Positions 1-10,915 of a stretch of DNA of 64,000 nt are shown piece after piece. The notes beneath the pieces are model-generated. The model saw nothing but the letters and a program-made list of their open reading frames with translations, made no database searches and had not been told where the DNA came from. Origin of the DNA: Flaveria trinervia (Eukaryota; Streptophyta; Magnoliopsida; Asterales; Asteraceae); NCBI GenBank assembly GCA_025506515.1, contig CM046442.1, positions 111,858,491 to 111,922,490 on the forward strand, in the 5' to 3' direction. How positions within the stretch are numbered: position 1 is the stretch's first letter; each line of letters begins with the position of its first letter. The translations under genes were made by a program, and so were the position numbers.

Positions 1-240
1 AAAAAATAGGATTAAACGAAATAACAAAATTACCCTTGCAAAAGAAATATGATGTGGGGTTTGTTAACAGACTTGACTAACACTGTTAGTCATTTTAATT
101 CAAATGGTTACATAATAAAAACATTAGTGATGCAAACGGTTAAAATTACAAACTTTTAGGTATGCAAATCAAGGCTTTGAAGCTATAGGGATGCAAACGG
201 TTAAATGTACCAACATCAGGGATTCAAATGGTAATTTACT
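1..240. repeat. AT-rich flank with imperfect 60 bp repeat
   Basis: No gene is visible. The phrase gcaaacggttaaa occurs near 131 and again near 191, about 60 bp apart, with weaker copies (caaatggtta near 102, caaatggtaa near 226). This looks like three or four decayed copies of a short tandem unit of unknown origin. Confidence 0.45.
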
Positions 241-241
241 C

Positions 242-271
<30 letters not shown>
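242..271. repeat. (TAA)n microsatellite
   Basis: About ten perfect TAA units, directly followed by the CA-rich tract. Confidence 0.95.
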
Positions 272-273
<2 letters not shown>

Positions 274-1080
274 CACACACTACACACCTTCACATACATG
301 GTTCACACAAATGTGTATATATATATGTACAACACTACGCATTCCCGCATACAATTCATATACACATTCGGCCGACACAAACACATATACACATACGAAC
401 AACCACACACACACATATATATATACATACTACCGCACACATGACATCATATATATATATATATATAAATACATAGAAACGAACACACATGACATATAGA
501 ACATGCCGAACCAACGCACACCCGCAATATATACATACATACATACGAATCCATACACATATCTATACATACAAGCTCACACACACCCATACTAACTCAT
601 GCAACACACACATACACACAACGCACACACACTATCACACTATCACACGCACACACAACACACACACCACACCCTGCACACCACCCGCACACAGTATACA
701 CATACATATACACACGCACAACATGCATACATTGACATACTCACACCCTCACGGCATATATGCATCTATATACACATGAACACACACTACGCATACATAT
801 ATACCTATATACTTATGAATACACACACTACGCATACATATCGTCACACACACACACAAAAACACACTTCTTGTGCACACAACACACACACTGCACACAC
901 ACACCGCACGCACACCCTGCACACACACACCGTAACACACACTGCACACACACACCGCAACACGCACTACACACACAAACCGCAACACACACCGCACACA
1001 CACACCGCAACACACACCGCACGCACACACCGCAACACACACCGCACACACACACCGCAACACATAGATCGTACAAGCAC
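272..1080. repeat. CA/TG-rich microsatellite and minisatellite tract
   Basis: Nearly continuous CA-rich DNA with interspersed (TA)n and CATA runs. From about 860 to 1065 it becomes an orderly minisatellite in which blocks of CACACACACCGCAACA recur every 20 to 22 bp, roughly nine times. All open frames across it, on both strands, are His/Thr-rich or Cys/Val-rich by-products of the dinucleotide repeat. Confidence 0.93.
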
Positions 1081-1640
1081 ACATATACTTACACAATCGG
1101 AACATCGACTGGTCCACTCACGCAGCCGCATATACGCATACAAGCAAGCAATACGCATATATATTATATACACACAGTCATGCCCATGTACATACGCGTT
1201 TAACCGAAACGGAAAGATGCCGAACCGAACATTACGAAACGAAATGAAACAAGGTGCATTACGTTCGGTTACCTGCGGAACGTTCAAACGGCGAGGCAAT
1301 GACGACTTGCGGTGGTTAGAAAGCTTGGTTCAGGGCTCGGGAATGGAGGTTCTCGATGGCAACCGTGTAGGGTTTTGTGCGAAAGAAGAAGTCGACGGTT
1401 TCATGGCTGCCGTATGTATATATTAGGCATTTTACATTTTGGTCCCTCAACTTCCACATTATTATTCCCTCAGTTTAATTAATTACGGTTTAACCCTGGA
1501 CTTATTTTAATAATAATATATTATTAATAATATTTACGGTAATAAAAATAACAATAAATTAAATTTTATTATTAGCGTTAGTTAATATTAAGGTTGGCAC
1601 GAAAGGGAGATATGACGAAACTTGGCTCGAAAACAAATTA
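1081..1640. other. Unassigned spacer, partly less AT-rich
   Basis: 1200-1430 has balanced composition with short open frames and could be a fragment of a former exon, but I recognise no protein in it. 1434-1600 is AT-rich with a ttttggtccctcaactt phrase of the kind common at ends of plant repeats. No gene can be supported. Confidence 0.4.
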
Positions 1641-2862
1641 ATTACGCAAAAATAATAAATGCATGAAAAGAGAGTTGACGGATTTTGAGTCAATTGACGG
1701 ACCTGATAGTGACAGATGTCACATATGGGGTGTTTGAGCATATGAAACTGTCTGCCAAGGAAGATGTTTCGGAGCAGGTTAAAGCCTGGTCTGCAGGTGC
1801 AACTCCTATATTGGAGACGATCGTTGGCTTCGTTGTTCAACAGGTGAAACCATGCCGCCACCTTCCCGTAAATGAAAAATTACTTACGAAGCTTCTATCC
1901 CCACTAGCCGACCCACAATGAAACACAAACAAGGGTTGGGAGGGCTGGCCTTCGGCCGTGGAAAACCCGCTGCCTTTTTCCCCTGCCGCGGCTAGCAAAG
2001 AGGGGCCCTCAGCCGCGGCTGGGGCATCATCAACATCTGGGTTCACTGGTTCCTCTTCTGATGGTGATCAATTCTTTACTGATCCTGGTGACTCTGGTAA
2101 AGGGAAAACGACTACTTCTTCTGAGGATACTAACCTTAATGCGGAGGAGAAATTCGTTGCCTGTTGAGTTTTACCGTGGGGAAGGTCTGAGAACAGGGAA
2201 CTATCTAACGCCGATGTTTGGCCATGGTGAACAGTTTATTTCCTTTCTTGAGATTCATGGTCGTTGGGTTGATGGTGTTAATTAGATTCGTGATCTCATG
2301 AAGCAGGTATCTAAATTGGAGGCTGAGAACGCATCTCTCAAGTTTCGTTGTGATGTGTCTGAGCTTGTCAAAGAAAAACTTACTCAAGATCTTAGTGGTG
2401 CCCAGGAGAGTTTTGTATTAACATGCTGTTGTGAAAAAACTATCCTTGGATTTGAAGGATAATAAAATAGCTTTTGAAAGTCGCATTGCTAGCCTTGAGG
2501 AACAAGTAGCCCATCTTAAATCTGAGAAGAAGTTGATTATGTCGGATGGTGTTGGTTTGGCTTTCAATAAGATACGTGATGTTGACGAGTTTCTTCATGC
2601 TTTGGCCAGGATCAACAGTCTTTCAGACAAGGTGGGGTATAATGCGGGTTTGCTGGATGGAGCTCGTCTTGCCGCGGAGGGCAAGAAACCCGAGGCAGCC
2701 AAGAATTTTGATAAAAATGCATCGAAGAAACTACGAGCTAAATCTGACTCATTTGATAAAGCTACTTTTCCCATGGCTAAGAATATTGCTACTATGTGCG
2801 ACTCGACCATTAAGGAGATCAAGTCGTTCCTGACCCCTTCAGCTGAAGACCCTGCTTGAGTT
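1640..2862 (+). pseudogene. Coiled-coil additional ORF of the Tat-type element, antisense to its gag-pol
   Basis: A decayed reading frame is spread over 1685-1921, 1958-2167 (same frame, one TGA between), about 2290-2430 and 2431-2859 (another frame). The last part is clearest, with 142 codons ending in TGA at 2857-2859. It is a charged, heptad-like coiled coil (about residues 1-35) followed by a helical Lys/Ala/Asp-rich tail. The middle part is Ser/Gly/Ala-rich and low in complexity. The frame lies beyond the integrase of the minus-strand Ty3 element and points the other way. Published Tat-lineage elements of the Grande and Retand type are known to carry such an antisense ORF between pol and the 3' LTR. 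Its function is unknown. Assignment to this element rests on position and on coiled-coil character only, not on a similarity search. Confidence 0.6.
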
Positions 2863-3155
2863 TAGCTAGTTCATCTTTGGGTGTCTTTTCCCCTTTTGTG
2901 TATGTGTAATGTTTCCGAACATGTATTTGGCTCGATGTTGTTTCCTTTTGTAATAGTATTAGACTTTGGCACTATATATGTATGTTTGTAAACTGTGGTT
3001 GGTTATAGGGTTTGTTCAACTTTCTTGATTGCAACTTGGTTTTTTGCATGTTTTTTACTTCCTTTAGGAAAGCAATGTTTGCCGCAACTCGCGTCGTAGT
3101 TATTGTTCCGACAGCCGCTCACCTTGTAGCTGTTATGAACGGAACCCTGACCAGA
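2863..3155. other. 3' flank of the antisense ORF
   Basis: T-rich sequence resembling a plant 3' untranslated region. No further gene is seen. Confidence 0.4.
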
Positions 3156-3159
3156 CGTG

Positions 3160-3530
3160 AACCAAGTCGCGGCTTTTGGCCGCGAATTGCTTCTCGGCCG
3201 TTGCTCGCCTTGTAGCTGTTGGCCGCGGCTTTTGGCTGCGAGTTGCTTCTTGGATGCAGCTCACATTGGAGCTATTGGCCGCGGCTTTTGGCCGCGAGTT
3301 GCTTCTTGGCCACGACTCACCTTGGAACTGTTGGCCGCGGCTTTTGGCCACAATATGCCTTTCAGCCGCGGCTTTTGGTCGCATTTCTTGCTTCATGGTT
3401 GCGGCTTTTAGCTGCTACTTGCCACTTGCTCACAATATAATATGGTTACATTTTTAGCCGTGATTCGTAACTTCGGCCGCGAATGGGACATAGGCCGTGA
3501 CTTTAACTTTGGCCGCGGCCCTATGCATCA
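3160..3530. repeat. GCCGCGGC-centred minisatellite, left block
   Basis: The phrase ggccgcggcttttggc and close variants (gtcgcggcttttggc, gccgcgagttgcttc, gccgcgaa) recur about every 25 to 35 bp, roughly ten times, each centred on the palindrome GCCGCGGC. Small open frames here (Leu/Ala/Phe-rich) are shadows of the repeat. Isolated copies of the same octamer also occur at 1985-2015, inside the antisense ORF, and in a second block at 10030-10280. Confidence 0.85.
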
Positions 3531-4103
3531 ATGTATTTTTTGGTTATCGTTGTTATTATCCTATAAAAGATGTCATTTTGCCTTATACTCAACGTATTGG
3601 CACCTTCTCACTCGTTTTGATTTCGAGTTAGCTGCTTTTCTAGCTTGGGTTTATAGCCAAATTAAAACGCACATTGTTGAGTGGCTCTAATTGTCAGCCA
3701 AAGCATAACCATGTGTTTGGAGCGACGTATTTGGTTTTCTTTGAGATCCGTTACGAACAATGAGTTCTACTATCAAACCTTGAGAATAGCCCATACTTGC
3801 TTATTTGTTTGCTCTTTTCATGATTGCTTGTGGTTTCGTTTAACTTAGCTTGGCAAACATTAAATTGTTTGGTTACATATTATACCATTCACAAATGTCG
3901 CTTGAATAATTGCATTGGTATCTCGCTTCGCTTTCTTTACTCACATGTCATTGTGGTTTCATGACTTGTTATGACACTGGTTATATAAAAAGATTCATTA
4001 ATCTAGTGAAAATATTGGTGCTCGCATGCACCTTCTTAATGAAAAACGAGTTACACCGTTAAGACCTCCCTATTTTGTAATAAAACCAAACCCTTTCTGC
4101 CTA
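3531..4103. other. Non-coding 3' region of the Tat element
   Basis: AT-rich sequence between the minisatellite and the integrase stop. No LTR matching the one at 9319 onward could be found here or further left. Confidence 0.4.
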
Positions 4104-5330
4104 TTACATGTAGCATTGTCGGAGCTGAGCTCCATTCCAAGTTCGTGGAACGGGCGTCCCTTCTAACTTCCCTATTTTGTGAGCTCCATTCATCCTTGCT
4201 TCAATCACCTGATATGGGCCTTCCCAACGGGGTCCGAGCTTTCCTTGGCTTTCCACTCGACTTGCTTCATTGCTTCGCAATACGTAGTTTCCTGGCTTGA
4301 AAGATTGTTTCTTCAACCTTGAATTGTAATATCTTTCTACTTCCTTCTTGTGTCTTGCCTCTCGGATAACCGCTATCATCATTGGTTCTTCAAGTAGGTC
4401 CAGATTTAGACGAAGTTCTTCCTCGTTGTTGGTTCGCAAGACTTGTAAGACATGATCTGATGGCATCCCAATCTCAGTAGGTATCATGGCCTCTGATCCA
4501 TAGGTCAGGCTGAACGGGGTTTCTCCGTGACTGGTCTTTAGCATGGTTCTATGGGCCTAGAGGACGCTTAGTAATTCTTCGAGCCAACTCTTGCCTTCTA
4601 AGCCCAAACGTGTCTTGATTCCTTCTGTAATACTCCTGTTCACTCTTTCAACCTGGCCATTGCCTTGGGGATGGGATACCGAAGTTAAAATCTGTTGGAT
4701 CTTCAAATCTTCGCACCATGACTTGAAAGGATTTTCAGCGAATTGCTTGCCATTATCTGTTACAATGAACAACGGAAGGCCAAAATGACATATTATATTT
4801 TCCCAAGCAAATTCTTAACCTGCTGCCCTGTAATCGTTGCGAGTGCTTTGGCTTCTACCCATTTTGTGAAGTAGTCGACTGCTACCAGCAGAAACTTAAC
4901 TTTTCCAACCGCTTCCGGAAATGGACCAATGATGTCTACTGCCCATTTTTGAAAAAGCCAAGCAGCACTGACGGGTATCATATTGTATTTTGGACGGTGG
5001 CACATGGGGGCGTGCTTCTGGCAACTTTCACATCTTTGGATCTCGACCACAGCATTCCTATGCATACCCGGCCAGTAGTACCCTGCTCCCATCGCCAGCT
5101 ACCACCATCCATGGTCCTGCGTGGATTCCACATATACCCTCGTGTATCTCCCTGGTAACATACTTGGCCTCATCTGGCATGAGACAACACAACAGTGGTC
5201 CCATATATGACTTTCGGTATAGGACCCCTTGCTGTAATTCATAATGCAAGGATTTTTCCTGTATTGCGCGTGCTTCTCCTCTCTCTTCCGGTAGGTCTCC
5301 ATTTTCCAGAAACCTGATAATCGGGCTCAT
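4104..5330 (-). pseudogene. Ty3 integrase (Tat lineage), broken
   Basis: Fragments lie at 5058-5330, 4793-5092, 4557-4772 and 4104-4544. The HHCC zinc domain is partly seen (CESCQKHAP). The catalytic triad can be followed as WAVDIIGPFP, then IVTDNGKQF, then PQGNGQVERVNR, giving D, D and E. The C-terminal piece 4104-4544 contains the conserved segment around TPFSLTYGSEAM. Frame changes near 5060, 4790 and 4555 prevent a continuous product. It would catalyse insertion of element cDNA if intact. Confidence 0.9.
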
Positions 5331-5638
5331 CTAACATTCCTCTACTACACCTTCTACGGAGGCCACACCATTCTCTTTGATTGACGGCGCCTGTAGTACC
5401 TCCACTTTGACTTCCTTTGCTAAGTGCCCAAAGGTGAAGGAGGCCAGTTTGCTAAGGGCATCTGCCTTCTTGTTCTTGCTTCACAGTATGTGTGAGATGC
5501 AACACTTTTTGAAACTGCCGATCATGCTCTTTGCTTTATCCAGGTAAAGTCTCATTGTTTTCTCTTTAGCATTGTAGGACCCGTTGATCTGGTTTGCGAC
5601 AAGTAATGAGTCTACATGAGCATGTAGTGTCTGGATTC

Positions 5639-5833
5639 CTATTTGCTTTCCAGCCTTAAGCCGGCAAGCAATGCCTCATACTCTGCTTCATTGTTGGAGT
5701 TGTTGAAGTCTAACCTTAAAACGTAAGTTATTTCCTCCTGCTTAGGCCCCACTAGTATCATTCTGACGCCTGACCCTTCGTCGTTTGATGCGCCATCAGT
5801 ATGCAAGCACCATTCCCTGTCGTCTTGACTCAT
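5639..5833 (-). pseudogene. Second (archaeal-type) RNase H of Tat element, fragment
   Basis: A short open piece carries HTDGASNDEGSGVRM and, further on, NNEAEYEALLAGL. These are the metal-binding Asp of the first strand and the Glu region of the archaeal-type RNase H found only in the Tat branch of plant Ty3 elements. This domain is the best lineage marker in the element. It lies between the first RNase H (5867-6289) and the integrase. Confidence 0.85.
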
Positions 5834-5866
5834 GGATTTTTCATTGGCATTATGACCTTATTTCTC

Positions 5867-6289
5867 TTATGGCATCTCTGTTAAAAAATCAGCCACGACC
5901 TGCCCCCTGATTACAACCCTTGGCTTGTACTTTATCTCAAAGACCCCTAACTCGATGGCCCATTTTTCCAATCTTCCTGATATCTCTAGCCTTCTCAATA
6001 CCTGTTGTATAGGTTGGCTAGTCCAGACCTCAATCACATGGGCCTGGAAGTACCTTCGCAACCTCCTGGAAGCATACACCAAAGCAAGAGTTAGTTTTTC
6101 CATAGGCGAATCCCTGGTTTCTGGATCTTTGAGAGCCTGGCTGATGAAATAGATCGGGGTCTGTTCTCCTTCTCTGTTTGTCATCAGTACCACGCTTACG
6201 ACTTCTTCTCCTGCAGACAAGTACATCACCAGTCGCACTTTGGGGAAAGGAGCTACTAGCCTGGGTAGGTTGCTTAAGTATACCTTCAT
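5867..6289 (-). pseudogene. Ty3 RNase H domain, fragment
   Basis: The 140-codon piece holds SAGEEVVSVVL near the start, YFISQALKDPETR in the middle and KPRVVIRGQVVADFL at the end, as expected for the RNase H directly following a Ty3 reverse transcriptase. It is separated from the RT piece at 6293-6703 by a frame change. Confidence 0.85.
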
Positions 6290-6292
6290 TTG

Positions 6293-7130
6293 TTAAAATG
6301 CTGCTTTTGCTTCCCTTGTCCACACAAAATCCTTCTTGCTCAAACAGTTGCATAAAGTAGTCATGAAAGGCAAAGCATGCTCAACATGCTTCGACAGGAA
6401 CCTGTTCAGGGCTACCAATCGCCCATTAAGTGTTTTTACTTCTTTGACGGATCTGGGTGATGGCATATTGAGTACAGCTGCCACCTTCTCAAGGTTAGCC
6501 TCCAACCCTTTTTTTGTCACGATCACCCCCAGAATGCTTCCTTCTTCTACTCCAAATGAACATTTCTTGGGGTTTAACTTCATATTGATTGTCTTTAATG
6601 TTTGGAAAGTCTCGGTGATATCCGCAAGCAAGGCTTCTTCATCACGGCTTTTTGTCACCACATCATCCACATAGATTTCAATGTTTCTTCCCATCTGTTG
6701 CAAAAAAAGCTTTATCTATTAATCGTTGGTATGTTGCCCTTGTATTTTTCAAAACAAATGGCATCTTTGTGAAGCAAAAGATGCCAATATCTGTGTAAAA
6801 AGCAGTCTTATCTTCATCCTCGGGGGCCATTTGCACCTGGTGATACCCCTTGTAAGCATCTAGGAAACACTTAGAGGAAAGCTTACCAAGGAATACACCT
6901 TCAAATTGATATCCAGGAGTGGGTAGCAATCCTTAGGGCATGCATCTTTAAGATCCTTGAAGTCGATGCACATCCTCCACTTGCCGTCACTCTTTTTTAC
7001 CATCACTGGGTTGGCCACCCAGGTTTGATAACGTACCTCCTGATGATACTTGCCTCTAGCAGCTTCTTGACTTCTTCAACCACAGCCCGACTTCACTCTG
7101 GGCTCATGTGTCAGCGCTTTTAGGCAACTG
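6293..7130 (-). pseudogene. Ty3 reverse transcriptase, broken
   Basis: The N-terminal part (about 6930-7030, reading MCIDFKDLKDACPK), the palm (6678-6929) and the thumb side (6293-6703) lie in different frames. The active-site motif YVDD is intact at 6662-6673 (IEIYVDDVV). The piece with FCFTKMPFVLKN precedes it at the expected distance. The breaks make it inactive. Confidence 0.9.
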
Positions 7131-7368
7131 GCTCCTTTGATGGATGTGTGTTCAGCTTGTGCTCTGCCGTGCTACATGGAACGCCCTCCATGTTAGTGGG
7201 TTGCCATGCAAACATATCCAAGTTGTGTTGCAACAGGTGACGAAGTCGTTCTTTAGTGGCATCTCCCAGTTGTCCCCCGATGGTGATTTTTTTGTCCTGG
7301 GAAGAGGGGGTTAATTACCCACTCTTCCAATGTTGGGCATACCAGCTCATCCTCTCTAGTTGCCCTTC

Positions 7369-7923
7369 CTAGAGCGATTGCCTTTGCATCCTTCCACTCT
7401 CTGCTGGAATATACAGTGACGATCCCCGTTGCGGTGGGGATTTAATTGCGACATGAACTGTGGATATGAATGCTCCAAGCATGCACAAACCCGGCCTTCC
7501 AAGTAAGACATTATGAGATGACTCCGATGACACAACCAGGAAAGTCATGGTGACCTCCCGCCACCCTGTGTTGTTTCCTATCACGACTGGCAGTTGTACC
7601 TGGCCCAGGGTCTGTACTACCTCTCCCGCAAAACCAATGAGTAGATCTGTCCTTATATCTAGGGTTCTTTTAGTTTCCCCATCAAGCTACAGAAAACAAT
7701 GTTTGTACATAATTTCTGAACTGCTCCTGCTATCTACATATATTCTATGTACTTGATACCCTGCGATGATGGCTGAAATTATGAGAGGACCGTTGGCAAA
7801 GCTCCCACCATGTATTGGAGGGAAGGAAATTTCTTGGGCCATCCAAGGCTCCATGTGGTCAGAATGACGTTTGACGCTACACTCTGCGATCCTCATCATG
7901 AATATCTCCTTCCTTTTGTCCAC
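7369..7923 (-). pseudogene. Ty3 aspartic protease region, broken
   Basis: 7687-7923 contains the protease motif as YVDSRSSSEIMY. The usual form in this lineage is D-G/S-G-S-S, so the second Gly of the catalytic triplet is replaced by Arg. 7369-7584 carries the downstream part (NVLLGRPGL, the conserved ILGR-like strand). A frame change lies between them. Confidence 0.8.
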
Positions 7924-8076
7924 TGTTTGAGGTGTTTTCTTTAACTCTCTTAACAGGTGTGCAAGCTTTCCGGTTTTTATTGCCAGCTCTATCTATCGTT
8001 TCAACGAGAAACAACCATCTATCGCATGCCCGTTTTCTTTATTGAACTCACAGTACTTTCTTGTGTCTCTTTTCAC

Positions 8077-9272
8077 TCATGGCTTCAGCGGTGTGGGCTT
8101 GGTGAAGTTGATGTTTTCTGTAGCTAGAATTTTGTTAGGGGTTTTAGTCAAAGGTGGGAGGGTCACATTGGGACCTTGTGGGTTCCGGATTGGTGATGTG
8201 AAATGAGGTTGGAAAGGTGGGTTTTGTTGGGGGTATCGTGGCTGGAAGCGTGGTTTCTCCCATGGCCTCGAACCTCCCGATCTCTTCTGTGGATCCCACA
8301 TAGGGGACATAAGTTTCGTTGGTATCTTATTTTTCAACTATCCGCACGCCTTCTTTCCCCTAACAAATGCTTTGGCTCTCTCCAACATCTCGTCCACTAT
8401 CTTTGGAAGGTGCTCGTGGAATCTTTCTACCAACTGATCATTTCTCACCCCATGGATGAAAGCCGAGATTTGAATCGTCTCCCCGGCTCCTTGTACCTGC
8501 ATGCTTTCTTTTGAATACCGTGTGATAAAGTTTTCAATGGACTCACCATCGCCTCTTTTGATGTTGTGCAACTTAGTAGGATCCTTGGCAAACAATCTCT
8601 GCTGACTGAAATTCCTGAGGAAGTCCTCCTCCAGCTCCTTAAAACTTCCAATACTTCCGACTGGAAGGCTATCAAACCACACCCTAGCTGCGCCAGTCAG
8701 GGTCTAAGCAAACATGTGGCACCATACAGGGATTGACCACTGCTCTACCTCGGCGGCGCCTATGAAGATTGCAAGATGATCGTCCAGGTCTCCCATGCCG
8801 TTATACTTTCTCGCGTTGGATGGCATCTTGAGTTTTGCAGGAAAGGTGAATCTGCTATTCGTGGTATAAACTTGGACCTGGCTTGCGCCGTCAATGGGCG
8901 GTATGGCTTGCTAAAATCATCATCGATTCCCGCTTTCTCTCCGGTTATGGTGGTGCCTAGACTCATCTTTGCTTTGTCTTCAACATTCTTTACTTTGTCT
9001 CCTTGATTACCTTCTCCCTCCTCACGATTCCTTTCCTCTGGGGTTTCTTCGTATTCTAGATGTGTTCGGATTTCTCCAAGGCGTCGCTCCCTTTCTTCCT
9101 ATTCCAACATGGAGAGGATTTGTTCTCGGCTTTTGTTGATGAACTCTGGGGTGATGACACTACCACCATTATTGCCACCCCCTGCGTTGGTTTCCAACGG
9201 GGATATGATAGTGCGTGGATTCTTAGTATCTCTAGCATTCTTATGGTGAGGAGTTCCTTGACCTGAATCCAT
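8077..9272 (-). pseudogene. Ty3 gag, broken
   Basis: A likely start codon is the ATG complementary to 9270-9272, about 25 bases after the PBS. The capsid-like retrotransposon gag domain is clear at 8338-8682 (WFDSLPVGSIGSFKELEEDFL, LHNIKRGDGESIENF). Next comes a basic, Pro-rich segment (8077-8337) and a CCHC-like zinc knuckle (YCEFNKENGHAIDGC) at about 8000-8060. Several stops and frame changes break it. Confidence 0.85.
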
Positions 9273-9296
9273 GGTGATTTCTTATGTAACGTCTGG

Positions 9297-9315
9297 GTCC
9301 ACGGATGGCACCAAA
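9297..9315 (-). promoter_or_regulatory. Primer binding site of the Tat element
   Basis: On the minus strand the sequence TTTGGTGCCATCCGTGG follows directly the presumed LTR end and precedes the gag ATG by about 25 bases. It begins with TGG as required to pair with a tRNA 3' CCA and resembles the TTTGGCGCC type seen in Tat elements. I did not identify the tRNA. Confidence 0.65.
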
Positions 9316-9687
9316 TATTGCTACACAAATCCTAGTCAAGGGATTAAGGTTTGGAGCAGTGCGAGAATTGAGTTGTTACTAGGGATCAGGCTGGAATTTG
9401 GCCTTGACTGTTGTGAAGCAGGATGTGGCTGGGCTTGACTTCGACTGGGCAGAATGTCGAGGATCCGGTTGGAGCTTGACCTGGACTTCAGTTGGGCTTG
9501 ACCTTGGCTGAGAAGAGTATCTGCGAGACAAAGACAACACCGTGAGCCTCGCCTCGGGCGTAAAGGGTTTTCTCCCTGAGACCACACTTCGGCATGAGAA
9601 TAAGTATTTGTATTGAGAGAACTTTAATAAGTAGATAGCTTGTAGTGAGAGTGTTCAGAGAGTCCACTATCTGTAGAATGAGAAAAG

Positions 9688-9695
9688 TATTTATA
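9688..9695 (-). promoter_or_regulatory. TATA box in Tat LTR
   Basis: TATAAATA on the minus strand inside the LTR, about 370 bp before the PBS, a plausible position for the element promoter. Confidence 0.55.
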
Positions 9696-10029
9696 GTGTC
9701 GATGCATGGGAACAAGATATAACATGGCTCTATTCTTGGAAGTCTGTGGTCAATGATCCGAGCCTAAAATCCCCTAGCCAAAGGTTTTATACCTTTCTGA
9801 TGCAAAGGGTTTCTGACTGACATTAATGTAGTTTGTCTTTGTACTTGACTTGGGGATTTGGGGGCTGCTCTGACCTTCTACCAATGTTTTGGCTTTATTT
9901 GTTTTGTCGTCTTTGTGTTTCTTTCCTATTCCCTTGTAACCAATGAATGACTTTCTTGGTTACCAAGTTTACGTGAAGGTTTTCACAAGTGTTGAACATG
10001 GAGGTATTATGAAATTGAGCCTTCGTTTT

Positions 10030-10280
10030 GGTTTTAATGTGCCCAGTCGTGGCATTGGGCTTGCCTACCCAGCTGCGGCATTGGGTTTGCCTACCCAGCC
10101 GCGGCATTGGGCTTGCCTACCCAGCCGCGGCTTCAAATTCTATCCCCTCCTTGCAGCCGCGGTATGCTCTTTGAGGGTGAGCCGCGGCATGGTTCTATTG
10201 TAGTTCGGGCGAGCCGCAACCTTGTTGACAATCTAGGTCAGCCGCGGCCTAGCCACTGGCCCGGGTGAGCCACGGCTAAG
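10030..10280. repeat. GCCGCGGC-centred minisatellite, right block
   Basis: A run such as gcattgggcttgcctacccagccgcg repeats at about 28 bp, three times, between 10035 and 10130. It is followed by looser copies (agccgcggt, gagccgcggcatgg, tcagccgcggcc, gagccacggct). It shares the GCCGCGGC core with 3160-3530, but not the spacer sequence. Confidence 0.8.
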
Positions 10281-10714
10281 CCTTTTTGGTGTAATATCAA
10301 TCTTTACGTTTTATTGTTTCGGGTTTTGTTTGGTTTCACAAGACTTTATTGTCGCTTGTGATTCCGCAAGTCTTGTGTATAGCTTGCAACGAATGCAAAA
10401 CTCCTATGTTAAGGCTTGAAATACACCAAGATTTTTATGCTTACAAGACTTCTTTAATATACTTAAACATTTTTATAGTTGTGCTTCAACGAGGTAACTA
10501 TTTTTAACTTATTATTTAAGTTCTTTAACATTTCACATATGAATCTTTAGCTTTCTTTAACTATACTCAATATTAGCTTTTTAAATGTGATTATCTTTAT
10601 ATTTTTAACTACTTTAACTTTTTTAACTTTAATGATATTTTTTTTCTTTAGCTACTTTGTTGATGATCATTTTGACACTTTAACATACTTTAGCTTCGGT
10701 TACTATAAGTAACC
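10281..10714. other. AT-rich spacer without gene
   Basis: T-rich sequence with many ctttaac and tttaactt runs. It may still be U3 of the Tat LTR. Nothing coding is seen. Confidence 0.4.
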
Positions 10715-10915
10715 AAACACTCTAACAAAGCCGAAGTACTATAATCGAGAACTGTAGTTGAGAACTTTAAACCAGCCAAGTATCATACTAAAGCCGAATA
10801 CTATGTTGTACATCGAGTGTTGTATAAGGACCACGTACTATACTACAGGGCCGAGAATCATTCTATCAACCGAGAAGGTATAATCAGCCGAATACCATTT
10901 CATACTCGAAATCTT
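10715..10915. repeat. Iterated agccgaatactat-like motif block
   Basis: About seven degenerate copies of a motif close to agccgaaTACTATa occur at irregular spacing of 25 to 40 bp (agccgaagtactat, agccaagtatcata, agccgaatactatg, accacgtactatac, ggccgagaatcatt, accgagaaggtata, agccgaataccatt). The owner element is not identified. Confidence 0.5.

Larger units (their letters stand above)
1640..9318 (-). mobile_element. Degraded Ty3/gypsy retrotransposon, Tat lineage (internal region)
   Basis: Read on the minus strand the order is PBS (about 9313-9298), gag, protease, reverse transcriptase, RNase H, a second RNase H, integrase, then an antisense coiled-coil ORF. Dual RNase H and integrase as last pol domain place it in the Tat branch of Ty3. 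Every domain is broken into pieces of 60 to 145 codons in shifting frames, so the copy is dead. A right-hand (5') LTR begins at 9319. No matching left-hand LTR is visible, so the left boundary is uncertain and probably truncated. Confidence 0.85.
9319..10300 (-). mobile_element. 5' LTR of the Tat element (outer end uncertain)
   Basis: In plus orientation the LTR edge is TGCTACAC at 9319, three to four bases beyond the PBS. A TATA box in minus orientation lies at 9688-9695 (CTATAAATAC), suggesting transcription start near 9660. The far edge cannot be fixed because no partner LTR is present. 10300 is only a working limit that includes the GC-rich repeat block. Confidence 0.5.

Noticed and set aside
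228..1426. Several open frames of 60 to 275 codons on both strands
   Set aside because: They are translations of CA/TG repeats (His-Thr or Cys-Val runs) with no coding signal.
3133..3457. Overlapping open frames rich in Leu, Ala and Phe on both strands
   Set aside because: They follow the GCCGCGGC minisatellite period and have no homologous domain.
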